Part shown: one piece after another, positions 26,604-33,997 of the stretch
Layout of the letters: each line of letters opens with the position of its first letter
Position numbering within the stretch: the first letter of the stretch is position 1
NCBI GenBank assembly: GCA_016935015.1
Contig: JAFGRT010000219.1
Coordinates: forward strand, 1-64,000
DNA length: 64,000 bases
Source: Acidobacteriota bacterium
GTDB taxonomy: Bacteria; Acidobacteriota; JAAYUB01
Direction of reading: 5' to 3'
Position numbers and translations under genes: made by a program
Notes under the pieces: model-generated
Databases searched by the model: none
Told to the model about the DNA's origin: nothing
Seen by the model: the letters and a program-made list of their open reading frames with translations, nothing else

Positions 26604-27050
26604 ATGCTGTCCCGCAAAGCCAAGTACGGATTGCTCGCCATGCTGGCCCTGGCCCGGCGCTACGGCCAGGGACCGGTTCTGATCGCCGATCTGGTGACCG
26701 AGGAGGAGCTGCCACGCAAGTTCCTGGAGTCCATCCTGCTGGAACTCAAGAAACAGGGGCTGCTGCACAGCCGGCGCGGCCGGCAGGGCGGGTACCTGCT
26801 CAGCCGCGCCCCGCACCTCATCTTCGTCGGCCAGATCATCCGGGTGCTGGACGGTCCCCTCGCCCCCGTCTCCTGCGTCAGCCAGACGGCCTACCGGCCC
26901 TGTGACGAGTGTCGGGACGAGCGGCGCTGTGGCATCCGCATGGTCATGCAGGACGTGCGGGATGCCATGGCCGCCATTCTGGACGGGAGATCCCTGCAGG
27001 ACGTTGTCGCGATGGTGGCGGCCCGGGAAAGGACAGATCCGGGCAGCTAA
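26604..27050 (+). CDS. Rrf2-family transcriptional regulator with four conserved-looking cysteines
   Basis: The 148-residue protein begins MLSRKAKYGLLAMLALA, with the Rrf2 winged-helix (LPRKFLESILLELKKQGLL, RRGRQGGYLL). The ligand loop has C91-x8-C100-x2-C103-x5-C109, which could hold an Fe-S cluster or sense redox, as in IscR, NsrR or RsrR; the spacing differs from IscR. The open frame starts at 26484, but that part overlaps the promoter and operator, so ATG 26604 is preferred; the upstream GTTTGAG is a weak ribosome site. The twin palindromes on either side suggest autoregulation and control of the pst operon downstream. Confidence 0.88.
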   Translation: MLSRKAKYGLLAMLALARRYGQGPVLIADLVTEEELPRKFLESILLELKKQGLLHSRRGRQGGYLLSRAPHLIFVGQIIRVLDGPLAPVSCVSQTAYRPCDECRDERRCGIRMVMQDVRDAMAAILDGRSLQDVVAMVAARERTDPGS

Positions 27051-27067
27051 AATTTTTTTCCTTAATC

Positions 27068-27084
27068 TCTATAAAGTCTATAGG
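27068..27084 (+). promoter_or_regulatory. Second Rrf2-type operator, before pstSCAB
   Basis: TCTATA-AAGTC-TATAGG matches the first operator in 15 of 17 positions and keeps the 6-5-6 inverted repeat with one mismatch. It lies 17 bases after the regulator stop and about 93 bases before the pstS start. Confidence 0.65.
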
Positions 27085-27176
27085 AAATAAGGAGTAAGTT
27101 TCCCAGTACCTGCACAAGCGGAACGATGGCGGCCGGTGCAGTGACGACAGATGGGCAGACATCGGGGAGGCGTACC

Positions 27177-28160
27177 GTGAAAACAATCTCTATGCCATGG
27201 TGGGGGATCAGCCTAGCGGTGAGTCTGTTGCTAAGCGGTTGCGGTGGACCGGAGCCGGCCGGATCGGCGGCGAGGGATTCCCGGCGGATGGTGATTTCGG
27301 GCGCCTGGGCCCTGTATCCCCTGGTGGTGCGGTGGGCCGAGGAATATCAGCGGCTTCACCCCGCTGTGGCGGTGGACGTATCGGCTGGCGGGGCCGGTAA
27401 GGGGATGACGGACGCCCTGGCGGGCGCAGTGGATCTGGGCATGATTTCCCGTGAGATCCGACCCGAGGAACTGGCCCGGGGCGTGTGGTGGGTGTCCGTC
27501 GCCAGGGACGCCGTGGTGGTGACCATCAACGCCGCTCATCCCCGGCGGGCGGCGTTGCAGGCGCGCGGTGTGCGGCGGGGGGAACTGGTCCGGATCTGGA
27601 TCACCGGTGAATGGCGCAGCTGGAACCCGTTGATGCCGGGATCATCGAACCTGCCCATCCGGCTCTATACCCGCTCCGACGCCTGCGGGGCGGCCCAGAC
27701 CTGGGCGGCGTACCTGGGAGGCCAGCAGGAGGACCTGGCCGGGGTAGGCGTATACGGTGATCCCGGTCTGGCCGAGGCGGTGCGGGCGGACGAGCTGGGC
27801 ATGGGGTACAACAATATCAATTTTGTCTACGACCGGCACTCGGGGCGGCTGCTGCCGGGCCTGGCGCTGCTGCCGCTGGATCAGGACGAGAACGGCTCCA
27901 TCACGGCGGACGAGGACGTGTACGACACCCTGGCCTCGCTGACGGCGGCCATCGGCGCGGGGAGTTACCCATCGCCGCCGGCCCGCGACTTGCACCTGGT
28001 TTCCGCTGGACCGCCGCGGCGGCCGGTGGTTCGGGCATTTCTGTGCTGGATACTAACTGCCGGCCAGACACTGATCACCGAGTCGGGCTATATCAGCGTG
28101 GGTGAGGAAAAAATCCGCGTCGAGCTGGCCAAACTCGAGGAGATTCCGGCTGAACAGTAA
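27177..28160 (+). CDS. pstS: Phosphate ABC transporter substrate-binding lipoprotein (PstS-like)
   Basis: The 327-residue protein has a lipoprotein signal with lipobox LLLSGC, so it is anchored to the periplasmic face of a membrane. The binding domain shows SGAWALYPLVVRWAEEY, SAGGAGKGMTDALAG and DLGMISREI, the PstS-like phosphate site pattern. The start is GTG at 27177, after GGGGAGG; an ATG at 27126 in the same frame would give a longer, less convincing signal. pstC follows after 39 bases. A divergent PstS family member with another anion specificity is possible, but the rest of the operon is clearly Pst. Confidence 0.88.
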   Translation: MKTISMPWWGISLAVSLLLSGCGGPEPAGSAARDSRRMVISGAWALYPLVVRWAEEYQRLHPAVAVDVSAGGAGKGMTDALAGAVDLGMISREIRPEELARGVWWVSVARDAVVVTINAAHPRRAALQARGVRRGELVRIWITGEWRSWNPLMPGSSNLPIRLYTRSDACGAAQTWAAYLGGQQEDLAGVGVYGDPGLAEAVRADELGMGYNNINFVYDRHSGRLLPGLALLPLDQDENGSITADEDVYDTLASLTAAIGAGSYPSPPARDLHLVSAGPPRRPVVRAFLCWILTAGQTLITESGYISVGEEKIRVELAKLEEIPAEQ

Positions 28161-28199
28161 TCCGGCGGGGATCTCAAGAATACAGGGTGAGCGGTTCAT

Positions 28200-29093
28200 A
28201 TGTTGCGCTGGCGCCAATGGCAAGAGCGAATCGGACGACATCTCCTGCAGGGGATCACCCTGGGCTGCGTTCTGCTGGCCGGGCTGATGATCCTGGGCTT
28301 GTTGCTGAAATCGTGGCCCCTGCTGCAGGAGCAGAATCTGTGGTCCATGTTGGTCTCCCGGGATTGGCGTCCTCACCGCGGTGAGTTCGGCTATTTCCCT
28401 TTCCTGGCCGGCACTCTCTGGGTGACCGGCGGGGCCATGCTGCTGGCCGTGCCGCTGGCCCTGCTGACAGCCACTTATCTGTCCGAATATGCCTCCCACC
28501 GGGTCTGTACCCTTTTCAAACCGCTGATCGACTTGCTGGCGGGCATTCCTTCGGTGGTGTATGGTGTTTGGGGGGTGCTGACCATCGTGCCGCTGGTGAA
28601 GAACGAGGTGGCGCCGTGGTTCGGCCGATTCACGTCGGGTTATTGTATCCTCTCCGCCAGCCTGGTCCTGGCGGTCATGACCCTGCCCGTCATCATTCAC
28701 GTTTCGCTGGAAGTCATGCAGGCCGTGCCCCGGGAATTACGTGAATCCGCCCTGTCCCTGGGGGCGACGCGCTGGCAGACGGTCAAGAAGGTGGTTCTGC
28801 GCAAGGCTCTACCTGGTCTGCTGGCAGCCAATGTCCTCGGCTTCGCCAGGGCCTTCGGCGAGACCATGGCCGTCATCATGGTGGCCGGCAATGTGGCCCG
28901 GGTGCCCGGCTCCATCTTTGATCCGGCCTATCCCTTGCCGGCTCTCATCGCCAACAATTACGGCGAAATGATGTCCGTCCCCCGCTACGATGCGGCCCTC
29001 ATGCTGGCCGCGCTGCTCCTGCTGGGGGTGGTTCTGGGTTTTAGTGTGCTGTCGCGGCTGGTGCTGCAGCGTTTGCAACGGAGGTGGAGATGA
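28200..29093 (+). CDS. pstC: Phosphate ABC transporter permease PstC
   Basis: The 297-residue inner-membrane permease has six hydrophobic helices and the PstC core IDLLAGIPSVVYGVWG, followed by the cytoplasmic coupling loop PRELRESALSLGATRWQT (the EAA-type motif). It forms the channel with PstA. Its stop overlaps the pstA start by four bases (ATGA). Confidence 0.95.
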   Translation: MLRWRQWQERIGRHLLQGITLGCVLLAGLMILGLLLKSWPLLQEQNLWSMLVSRDWRPHRGEFGYFPFLAGTLWVTGGAMLLAVPLALLTATYLSEYASHRVCTLFKPLIDLLAGIPSVVYGVWGVLTIVPLVKNEVAPWFGRFTSGYCILSASLVLAVMTLPVIIHVSLEVMQAVPRELRESALSLGATRWQTVKKVVLRKALPGLLAANVLGFARAFGETMAVIMVAGNVARVPGSIFDPAYPLPALIANNYGEMMSVPRYDAALMLAALLLLGVVLGFSVLSRLVLQRLQRRWR

Positions 29094-29947
29094 GGTGGTC
29101 CTGGCGGAAGGTGGAAGAGACATTCTTCCGGTGCCTGATGATGGCGGCGGTGGTGCTGGTGATGCTCATCCTGTTGTGGATTCTGTTGACGATCCTGGTC
29201 CGGGGGGTGCCGGCGCTGGACTGGGAGATGGTCTCCCGTACCCCCCGCGGCGGTTTCTACCTGGGGAAAAGCGGGGGTATTCTCAACGCCATCCTGGGCT
29301 CCCTTTTCCTGACCCTGGGGGCGACCCTGGCCGCTTTCGTTGCCGGTTTGCCGGTGGCACTTTACCTCACCTGTTTTCGGGGTGATTCATCGAGAACCGC
29401 GGCCTTCATCCGGACGGTGCTCGACGTGCTGTGGGGCATCCCGTCCATCGTCTATGGCGCCTTTGGTTTTGTGCTGATGATCTGGCTCGGCCTGCGGGCC
29501 AGCCTGCTGGGCGGGATGCTGGCCGTGGCGTTACTTATCCTGCCCATCATGATTCGCGGCATGGACGAGGTGATCCGGCTGGTGCCGCGGGAGTTGTACG
29601 ATTCGGCCTATGCCCTCGGAGCGACAAAAATGGAAACGGCATTCCGGGTGGTCATTCGGCAAGCGGCGCCGGGCATCCTGAGCACGGTACTCATCGCGTT
29701 GGGCCGCGGGATGGGCGACGCGGCCTCGGTGCTGTTCACCGCCGGTTACACGGATGCCCTCCCCTCCTCCCTGCTGGAACCGGTGGCCACGTTGCCGCTG
29801 GCCATCTTTTTCCAGCTGGGTACGCCGTTTCCTGAAGTGCAGGAACGGGCCTATGCCAGTGCGTTACTGCTGACGATCCTGATCCTGGTTATCAGCGGTG
29901 TGGCCCGCTGGCTGATTCGGCGGTACGCACGCCAGGTCGTCCGCTGA
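29090..29947 (+). CDS. pstA: Phosphate ABC transporter permease PstA
   Basis: The 285-residue permease partner of PstC has VLDVLWGIPSIVYGAFGF and the EAA-type loop PRELYDSAYALGATKMET. ATG 29090 is chosen because GGAGG ends five bases upstream and it overlaps the pstC stop; a GTG at 29084 is also in frame. pstB begins 13 bases after the stop. Confidence 0.95.
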   Translation: MRWSWRKVEETFFRCLMMAAVVLVMLILLWILLTILVRGVPALDWEMVSRTPRGGFYLGKSGGILNAILGSLFLTLGATLAAFVAGLPVALYLTCFRGDSSRTAAFIRTVLDVLWGIPSIVYGAFGFVLMIWLGLRASLLGGMLAVALLILPIMIRGMDEVIRLVPRELYDSAYALGATKMETAFRVVIRQAAPGILSTVLIALGRGMGDAASVLFTAGYTDALPSSLLEPVATLPLAIFFQLGTPFPEVQERAYASALLLTILILVISGVARWLIRRYARQVVR

Positions 29948-29960
29948 GCGGAGGTATGGT

Positions 29961-30722
29961 ATGACCGGTGAACATGTGATTCACGCCCGAGACCTGAATG
30001 TGTATTATGGGCAGCTCCATGTGCTCAAAGACATCACAGTGGCCATTCCCCGCAGCAAGATCACAGCCATCATCGGTCCGTCGGGCTGCGGCAAGTCCAC
30101 CCTGTTGCGCTCCTTCAACCGGCTGCTCGAAACCATGGACAACGTCCGTCTTGCCGGTTCGGTGCGGCTGGGGCCGCAAGATGTCTATGCGCCGGGGGTG
30201 GACGTCACTCTGATCCGGAAAAAGATGGGTTTGCTGGCCCAGCGGCCCTTCCCCCTGCCTATGTCCATCTATGAGAATGTGGCCTTCGGCCCCCGCCTGC
30301 ACGGGATCCGGAACCGGCGCGCCCTGGACCGGCTCGTCGAAGACAATCTGCAACTCACCGGTTTGTGGTCCGAAGTACGTGATCGGTTGCACACCCCGGC
30401 CGTGGAGCTTTCCATCGGCCAGCAGCAACGGCTTTGTCTGGCCCGCGGGCTGGCTGTGGAACCGGAGGTCATCCTGGCGGACGAGCCTACGTCAGCGCTG
30501 GATCCACAGTCGAGCCGGCGGATCGAGGAATGCTTCCGGCATCTCAAGGACCGGTATTCCATCGTCATGGTGACGCATATTCTCCGTCAGGCCCGGCGGC
30601 TGGCCGATTATATCCTGTTTCTGTACATGGGGGAACTCGTGGAACACGGTCCGGCGGAACAGATGTTCAACGCGCCCCGCCGGGAATTAACCCGCGAATA
30701 CGTGCAGGGTGTCATCAGCTAG
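29961..30722 (+). CDS. pstB: Phosphate ABC transporter ATP-binding protein PstB
   Basis: The 253-residue ATPase energises uptake through PstCA. Walker A is GPSGCGKST, Walker B is VILADEPTSALDP, and the switch His is in MVTHILRQA. PstB-specific FPLPMSIYENVAFG is present. The ABC signature reads LSIGQQQRL rather than the usual LSGGQ; the Gly to Ile change is unusual because this loop contacts ATP in the dimer. There is no phoU after it. Confidence 0.94.
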   Translation: MTGEHVIHARDLNVYYGQLHVLKDITVAIPRSKITAIIGPSGCGKSTLLRSFNRLLETMDNVRLAGSVRLGPQDVYAPGVDVTLIRKKMGLLAQRPFPLPMSIYENVAFGPRLHGIRNRRALDRLVEDNLQLTGLWSEVRDRLHTPAVELSIGQQQRLCLARGLAVEPEVILADEPTSALDPQSSRRIEECFRHLKDRYSIVMVTHILRQARRLADYILFLYMGELVEHGPAEQMFNAPRRELTREYVQGVIS

Positions 30723-30763
30723 AGGTCGCGCCAAAAATGGAAGTACGGCCCAGACCGTCTGTC

Positions 30764-32062
30764 TCAGCGAAAGTCGAAGATCAGGGTCTCCCATACGTGA
30801 ACAAACCGCCCCCCGCTCTGAGCCGGTTCATAGCGGCAGCGACGGGCCGCTTCCAGTGCCGCCTCGCCGAAACCGAAGCCGGTGGGGCGCTCCAGGATCA
30901 GGGTGGCGGTTTCCACCCGCCCGGTGTCCGTGATCAGAACTCGAACGACGACCCGTCCTTTCTTGTTCATCCGCTGGGCGTTCCAGGGACGGACGGGCCG
31001 GATTTCCCCCACGAGGACGGGTTTGCGGCTGCAGTCACTCAAGGCGACGACTCGGCGGGCGTTTTCCTGGGCGAGGACGGGTGGGGAAGGGATGGGTGAA
31101 GTTTTCTCCGCCGCTGACCCCACCGGCCGAAGGGGTGTCTTCTCCGCTGGCGCTGCGACCGGCTCAGGTTGTGGCGGAGGATCGCTGACGGGGCATTCGT
31201 CGCTGGCCCGCGATGACGGCGGGCCCGGATCGCCGGCGTTGCCATCATCTGCGGAGGGGACGTATTCCCGGGGTGGCCGGTGAGGGGATGGCAAATCGTC
31301 ATGGCCGGTCGGAATTTCGTTACGGGTGGTCTGTTGTGCTCTGTGGATCGCCGCCGGGCCAGTGATTCCATTCGGGGAGGAGATGGTGGGGGAGGGTATG
31401 GCAGTGAAGGATGGGAATCGGATCGCCACGAGATCCATTTCAGCCGCTGGAGAAGAGGCCGGGTGATTCATCGCATCGGCCTGCTTTACCCTGGCTGATG
31501 GGGTCACACGTGAAAATGGACGATCATCAGCAGAGTGGATCAGGGCGAATTCCTGCCCCAGCGGCAAGCGACCGACGGGAGCGATCTCCTCGCCGCCCGA
31601 GGGCGGCCAGATCGATGTTCCGGTCCAGGGGAAAAACAGCAATGAAACCAGCAACACCAGACCGATAAATCCGCTACTCCAAAGGAGTTGGAAGGTAAAT
31701 GTCCGGCCATCGGGAATCTTCGACTCGGCTGGTGGGGCATGGCCCTCCGCCGCCGCCTCAGCCGGCGGCGCATGGCGGCGCAGGCGGACGGTCGGCCAAC
31801 TTTCCTCTTCCTCCGCCCGATCCGGCTCCGGCGAGAATGGGCGGTCCTGACGCAGGTCCAGACAAGTCTCGAGCACTGAATCAGGGTGACTGCAGCCTCC
31901 AATTTGCTCCTGCAGATTCAATTCGGCCAAAAAATTCTGTAATAGAAAATTGGTATATGCCTCCCAATCTTTGCTGGCCGGTGAAATATCCGGCGGATCC
32001 GTGGCTGAAAAAACCGTGGCCTGTAATGGAGCGCCGGGCGTCTGGGCAGATTCCTTCTTCAT
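30764..32062 (-). CDS. TonB-family protein with long cytoplasmic N-terminus
   Basis: The 432-residue protein has an acidic N-terminal region of about 120 residues, one membrane helix (about 126-148, LLWSSGFIGLVLLVSLLFF), a Pro/Ser/Glu-rich periplasmic linker (150-330) and a C-terminal TonB domain (about 345-432: GRVVVRVLITDTGRVETATL, FGEAALEAARRCRYEPA). It would couple the inner membrane to outer-membrane receptors or to an envelope machine. The cytoplasmic part is far longer than in classical TonB. No exbB or exbD is nearby. GGAGG precedes the ATG. Confidence 0.85.
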   Translation of the reverse strand: MKKESAQTPGAPLQATVFSATDPPDISPASKDWEAYTNFLLQNFLAELNLQEQIGGCSHPDSVLETCLDLRQDRPFSPEPDRAEEEESWPTVRLRRHAPPAEAAAEGHAPPAESKIPDGRTFTFQLLWSSGFIGLVLLVSLLFFPWTGTSIWPPSGGEEIAPVGRLPLGQEFALIHSADDRPFSRVTPSARVKQADAMNHPASSPAAEMDLVAIRFPSFTAIPSPTISSPNGITGPAAIHRAQQTTRNEIPTGHDDLPSPHRPPREYVPSADDGNAGDPGPPSSRASDECPVSDPPPQPEPVAAPAEKTPLRPVGSAAEKTSPIPSPPVLAQENARRVVALSDCSRKPVLVGEIRPVRPWNAQRMNKKGRVVVRVLITDTGRVETATLILERPTGFGFGEAALEAARRCRYEPAQSGGRFVHVWETLIFDFR

Positions 32063-32079
32063 CTTTTTGCCTCCTGTAA

Positions 32080-32122
32080 GGTTTCGAAAACCGGGCTGTC
32101 AGATTTACTGCTCGAAAACCGG
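32080..32122. repeat. Two direct repeats upstream of the tonB-type gene
   Basis: TCGAAAACCGG occurs at 32084-32094 and 32112-32122, 28 bases apart start to start. The first copy lies in the near-palindrome GGTTTCGAAAACC (32080-32092). They fill the 78-base gap between the coiled-coil gene and the tonB-type gene and may be an operator. Confidence 0.45.
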
Positions 32123-32140
32123 AACGACCGTCCAGTGGAG

Positions 32141-32653
32141 CTATTTTCGATCCCGTTCCCAGTCCTTGCGAGCCTGCCGGAAGATCACCGGTGGAATCCT
32201 GAGTTTCCGGGCTTCGGATTGCAGGTCGGACATCCGTTTGTCGATATTCCGGATCTGATCTTCCATTTCGCGGATTTGCTCCCGGGCTTGGCGCAGCGCT
32301 GCCACGCGACTGCCGCGATGAACCACCACCCGTTCGAGACTTCGCAATTTTGCCTGTTTGTTTTTCAAGACGGTTTCCCGCTTGGCCCGCTCGGTGAGCA
32401 AGGCCCGAAATTCCTTCTGCAGACGTTGAATGCTCTTTTGCTCCGCCGTCGATACCGGCTTGGCCTGCCACCAGTCCCGGACCGTGCCCGTCATGTCTGT
32501 TCGGGGCCGCGTTTTCAGATCCCGGTCGGTGATGACGATCCGGGCCTTTTTCCGGCGCTGCGCCCGGGATGGGGCTACCTTGGCCACACTCTGGGCTGGA
32601 ACCGCCGTCAGCAGGACCGACAGGCCCAGTAAAACAGCGAGGATACGGTGCAT
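32141..32653 (-). CDS. Secreted coiled-coil protein of unknown function
   Basis: The 170-residue protein has a signal peptide (MHRILAVLLGLSVLLTAVPA) and then a basic, Lys/Arg/Glu/Gln-rich region with heptads (about 75-150, for example LQKEFRALLTERAKRE and REMEDQIRNIDKRM). It should be periplasmic. ATG 32653 is preferred because GGGGAGG lies upstream; the frame extends 5 codons more. It lies 78 bases upstream of the tonB-type gene on the same strand, so the two may work together. I do not recognise a family. Confidence 0.75.
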   Translation of the reverse strand: MHRILAVLLGLSVLLTAVPAQSVAKVAPSRAQRRKKARIVITDRDLKTRPRTDMTGTVRDWWQAKPVSTAEQKSIQRLQKEFRALLTERAKRETVLKNKQAKLRSLERVVVHRGSRVAALRQAREQIREMEDQIRNIDKRMSDLQSEARKLRIPPVIFRQARKDWERDRK

Positions 32654-32963
32654 GACGAACCTCCCCATTCGGATTGTCCGGTCCTCTCCCGGAAGGCGGT
32701 CGGTGTCATCACCAGACCGGGTCCGTTCCTGACAGACCGGTTATTATCGGTTCGCTTAAATAAACGCCTGAAGGGCGGAAGGGATGAAATTTAGCTTAAA
32801 AATCCGAAAGGATCCCTGAAAATTATCTGATAAAAAATAGAAATTACGTGAGATATAATTTTTTAGTGGTGCGACAAATCAGATGAATTTGCGATACACT
32901 GCAGGGATGTCTGCCGTTTGTCACGGCCCGGGGCGCCGGTGGGCCGGCATGGCCAAGACTTGA
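32654..32963. other. AT-rich intergenic region between mrpG and the coiled-coil gene
   Basis: These 310 bases hold no supported gene. Bases 32740-32890 are clearly more AT-rich than the surroundings. On the minus strand CGCC-CTTCA-GGCG followed by TTTATTT (about 32756-32776) is a weak terminator candidate for the mrp operon, and GATAATAA nearby could be a -10 box for the coiled-coil gene. None is strong. Confidence 0.4.
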
Positions 32964-33335
32964 TCAGGAGCTGGTGGGAGGGTGGTCCCTGGGGGCGGCT
33001 TCCGGGTCGGATGACGCGGGCTCCGCCATTTCGTCCATTGCAGTCCCCGACCATTTTTCCACACCCTGCCGGTGCGCCGCCCGGCTGATGGCATGGGCGG
33101 CCACGGGAGTGGTCAGAAAAATGAAGAGCATGACCAGGAACGCCTTGACCAGGACGACCCAGCCGGCGAAATGGGCGGCCACCCCTGCCAGCATGAGGCC
33201 CATGCCCAGGGAGGTGGCCTTGGTAGCGGCGTGCATCCGGGTGTAGAAATCGGGAAAACGGAAAATGCCGATGGCGCCAATGAGCATGAACAGCGCTCCC
33301 AGCAGCAGCAGGACTCCGGCAAGCCAAGAAATCAT
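32964..33335 (-). CDS. mrpG: Na+/H+ antiporter subunit MrpG
   Basis: The 123-residue membrane protein has three helices and the MrpG signature GIFRFPDFYTRMHAATKATSLG. It is the last subunit of the Mrp complex, which exports Na+ (or other cations) in exchange for protons across the inner membrane. The start overlaps the mrpF stop (ATGA). The last 30 residues are a polar, Pro/Ala-rich tail. Confidence 0.95.
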   Translation of the reverse strand: MISWLAGVLLLLGALFMLIGAIGIFRFPDFYTRMHAATKATSLGMGLMLAGVAAHFAGWVVLVKAFLVMLFIFLTTPVAAHAISRAAHRQGVEKWSGTAMDEMAEPASSDPEAAPRDHPPTSS

Positions 33336-33607
33336 GATTGCGCCCGCCGCTGGATGTATAAGGCAAAGGATACCGTGGCGAAAAATATTACCAGGGAAAT
33401 GATGACCACTACATCCAGATAGACCGCTTCGCCGGCGAGGACGGAATGAACAAGCACCGCACCCGCCAACAGCATGCTGATCATGTCGAGGGCCATGACC
33501 CGGTCAGGCAGATGGGGGCCCTTGATCAGGCGAATCAGGGCCAGCAGCGCGGCCATGATCAGTATCCCCCAGATGGACAGGAAAAGAAAATCAGCCCCGA
33601 TGTTCAT
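33332..33607 (-). CDS. mrpF: Na+/H+ antiporter subunit MrpF
   Basis: The 91-residue protein has three membrane helices and the MrpF pattern RLIKGPHLPDRVMALDMIS. It overlaps both mrpE and mrpG by four bases, so the three are translationally coupled. The length is normal for the family. Confidence 0.94.
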   Translation of the reverse strand: MNIGADFLFLSIWGILIMAALLALIRLIKGPHLPDRVMALDMISMLLAGAVLVHSVLAGEAVYLDVVVIISLVIFFATVSFALYIQRRAQS

Positions 33608-33939
33608 CGCAGCACCTCCAGCACACGCCGCTCCAGGTCATCCTTGATTTTCCGGCGCAGTTCCGCAACGTCTTTGATGTACATGGCATGGACGAACAGC
33701 GTGCGCCGATCGGCCGATATCTCTACGCTCAGTGAGCCGGGAGTCATGGAAATCAGGTTGGCCACGGCCAGGATTTCGACGTCGGAACGCGCGTCCAGCG
33801 GCACGGCAACAAATCCGGGACGCATGTGATGACGGGGCGTCAGTATGTCATAGGCTACCCGTAAATTCGAGACCAGCATCTCTCGCATATAGAACAGGAA
33901 AAGCACGAGCAGGCGATAGATTCGGATCAGGATGCTCAT
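33604..33939 (-). CDS. mrpE: Na+/H+ antiporter subunit MrpE
   Basis: The 111-residue protein belongs to the MrpE family: two N-terminal hydrophobic stretches around LYRLLVLFLFYMREMLVSN, then ISMTPGSLSVEISADRRTLFVHAM, the conserved core. It is somewhat shorter than the Bacillus form. The start follows GGAAGG after 9 bases. A 58-base gap separates it from mrpD, the largest gap in the operon; the other junctions overlap or leave at most two bases. Confidence 0.92.
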   Translation of the reverse strand: MSILIRIYRLLVLFLFYMREMLVSNLRVAYDILTPRHHMRPGFVAVPLDARSDVEILAVANLISMTPGSLSVEISADRRTLFVHAMYIKDVAELRRKIKDDLERRVLEVLR

Positions 33940-33997
33940 CGTACAATGCCTTCCGGTGTTGACCGGTGCGTCTCCCGAAGAGGCCGCCCGGCCGGGA

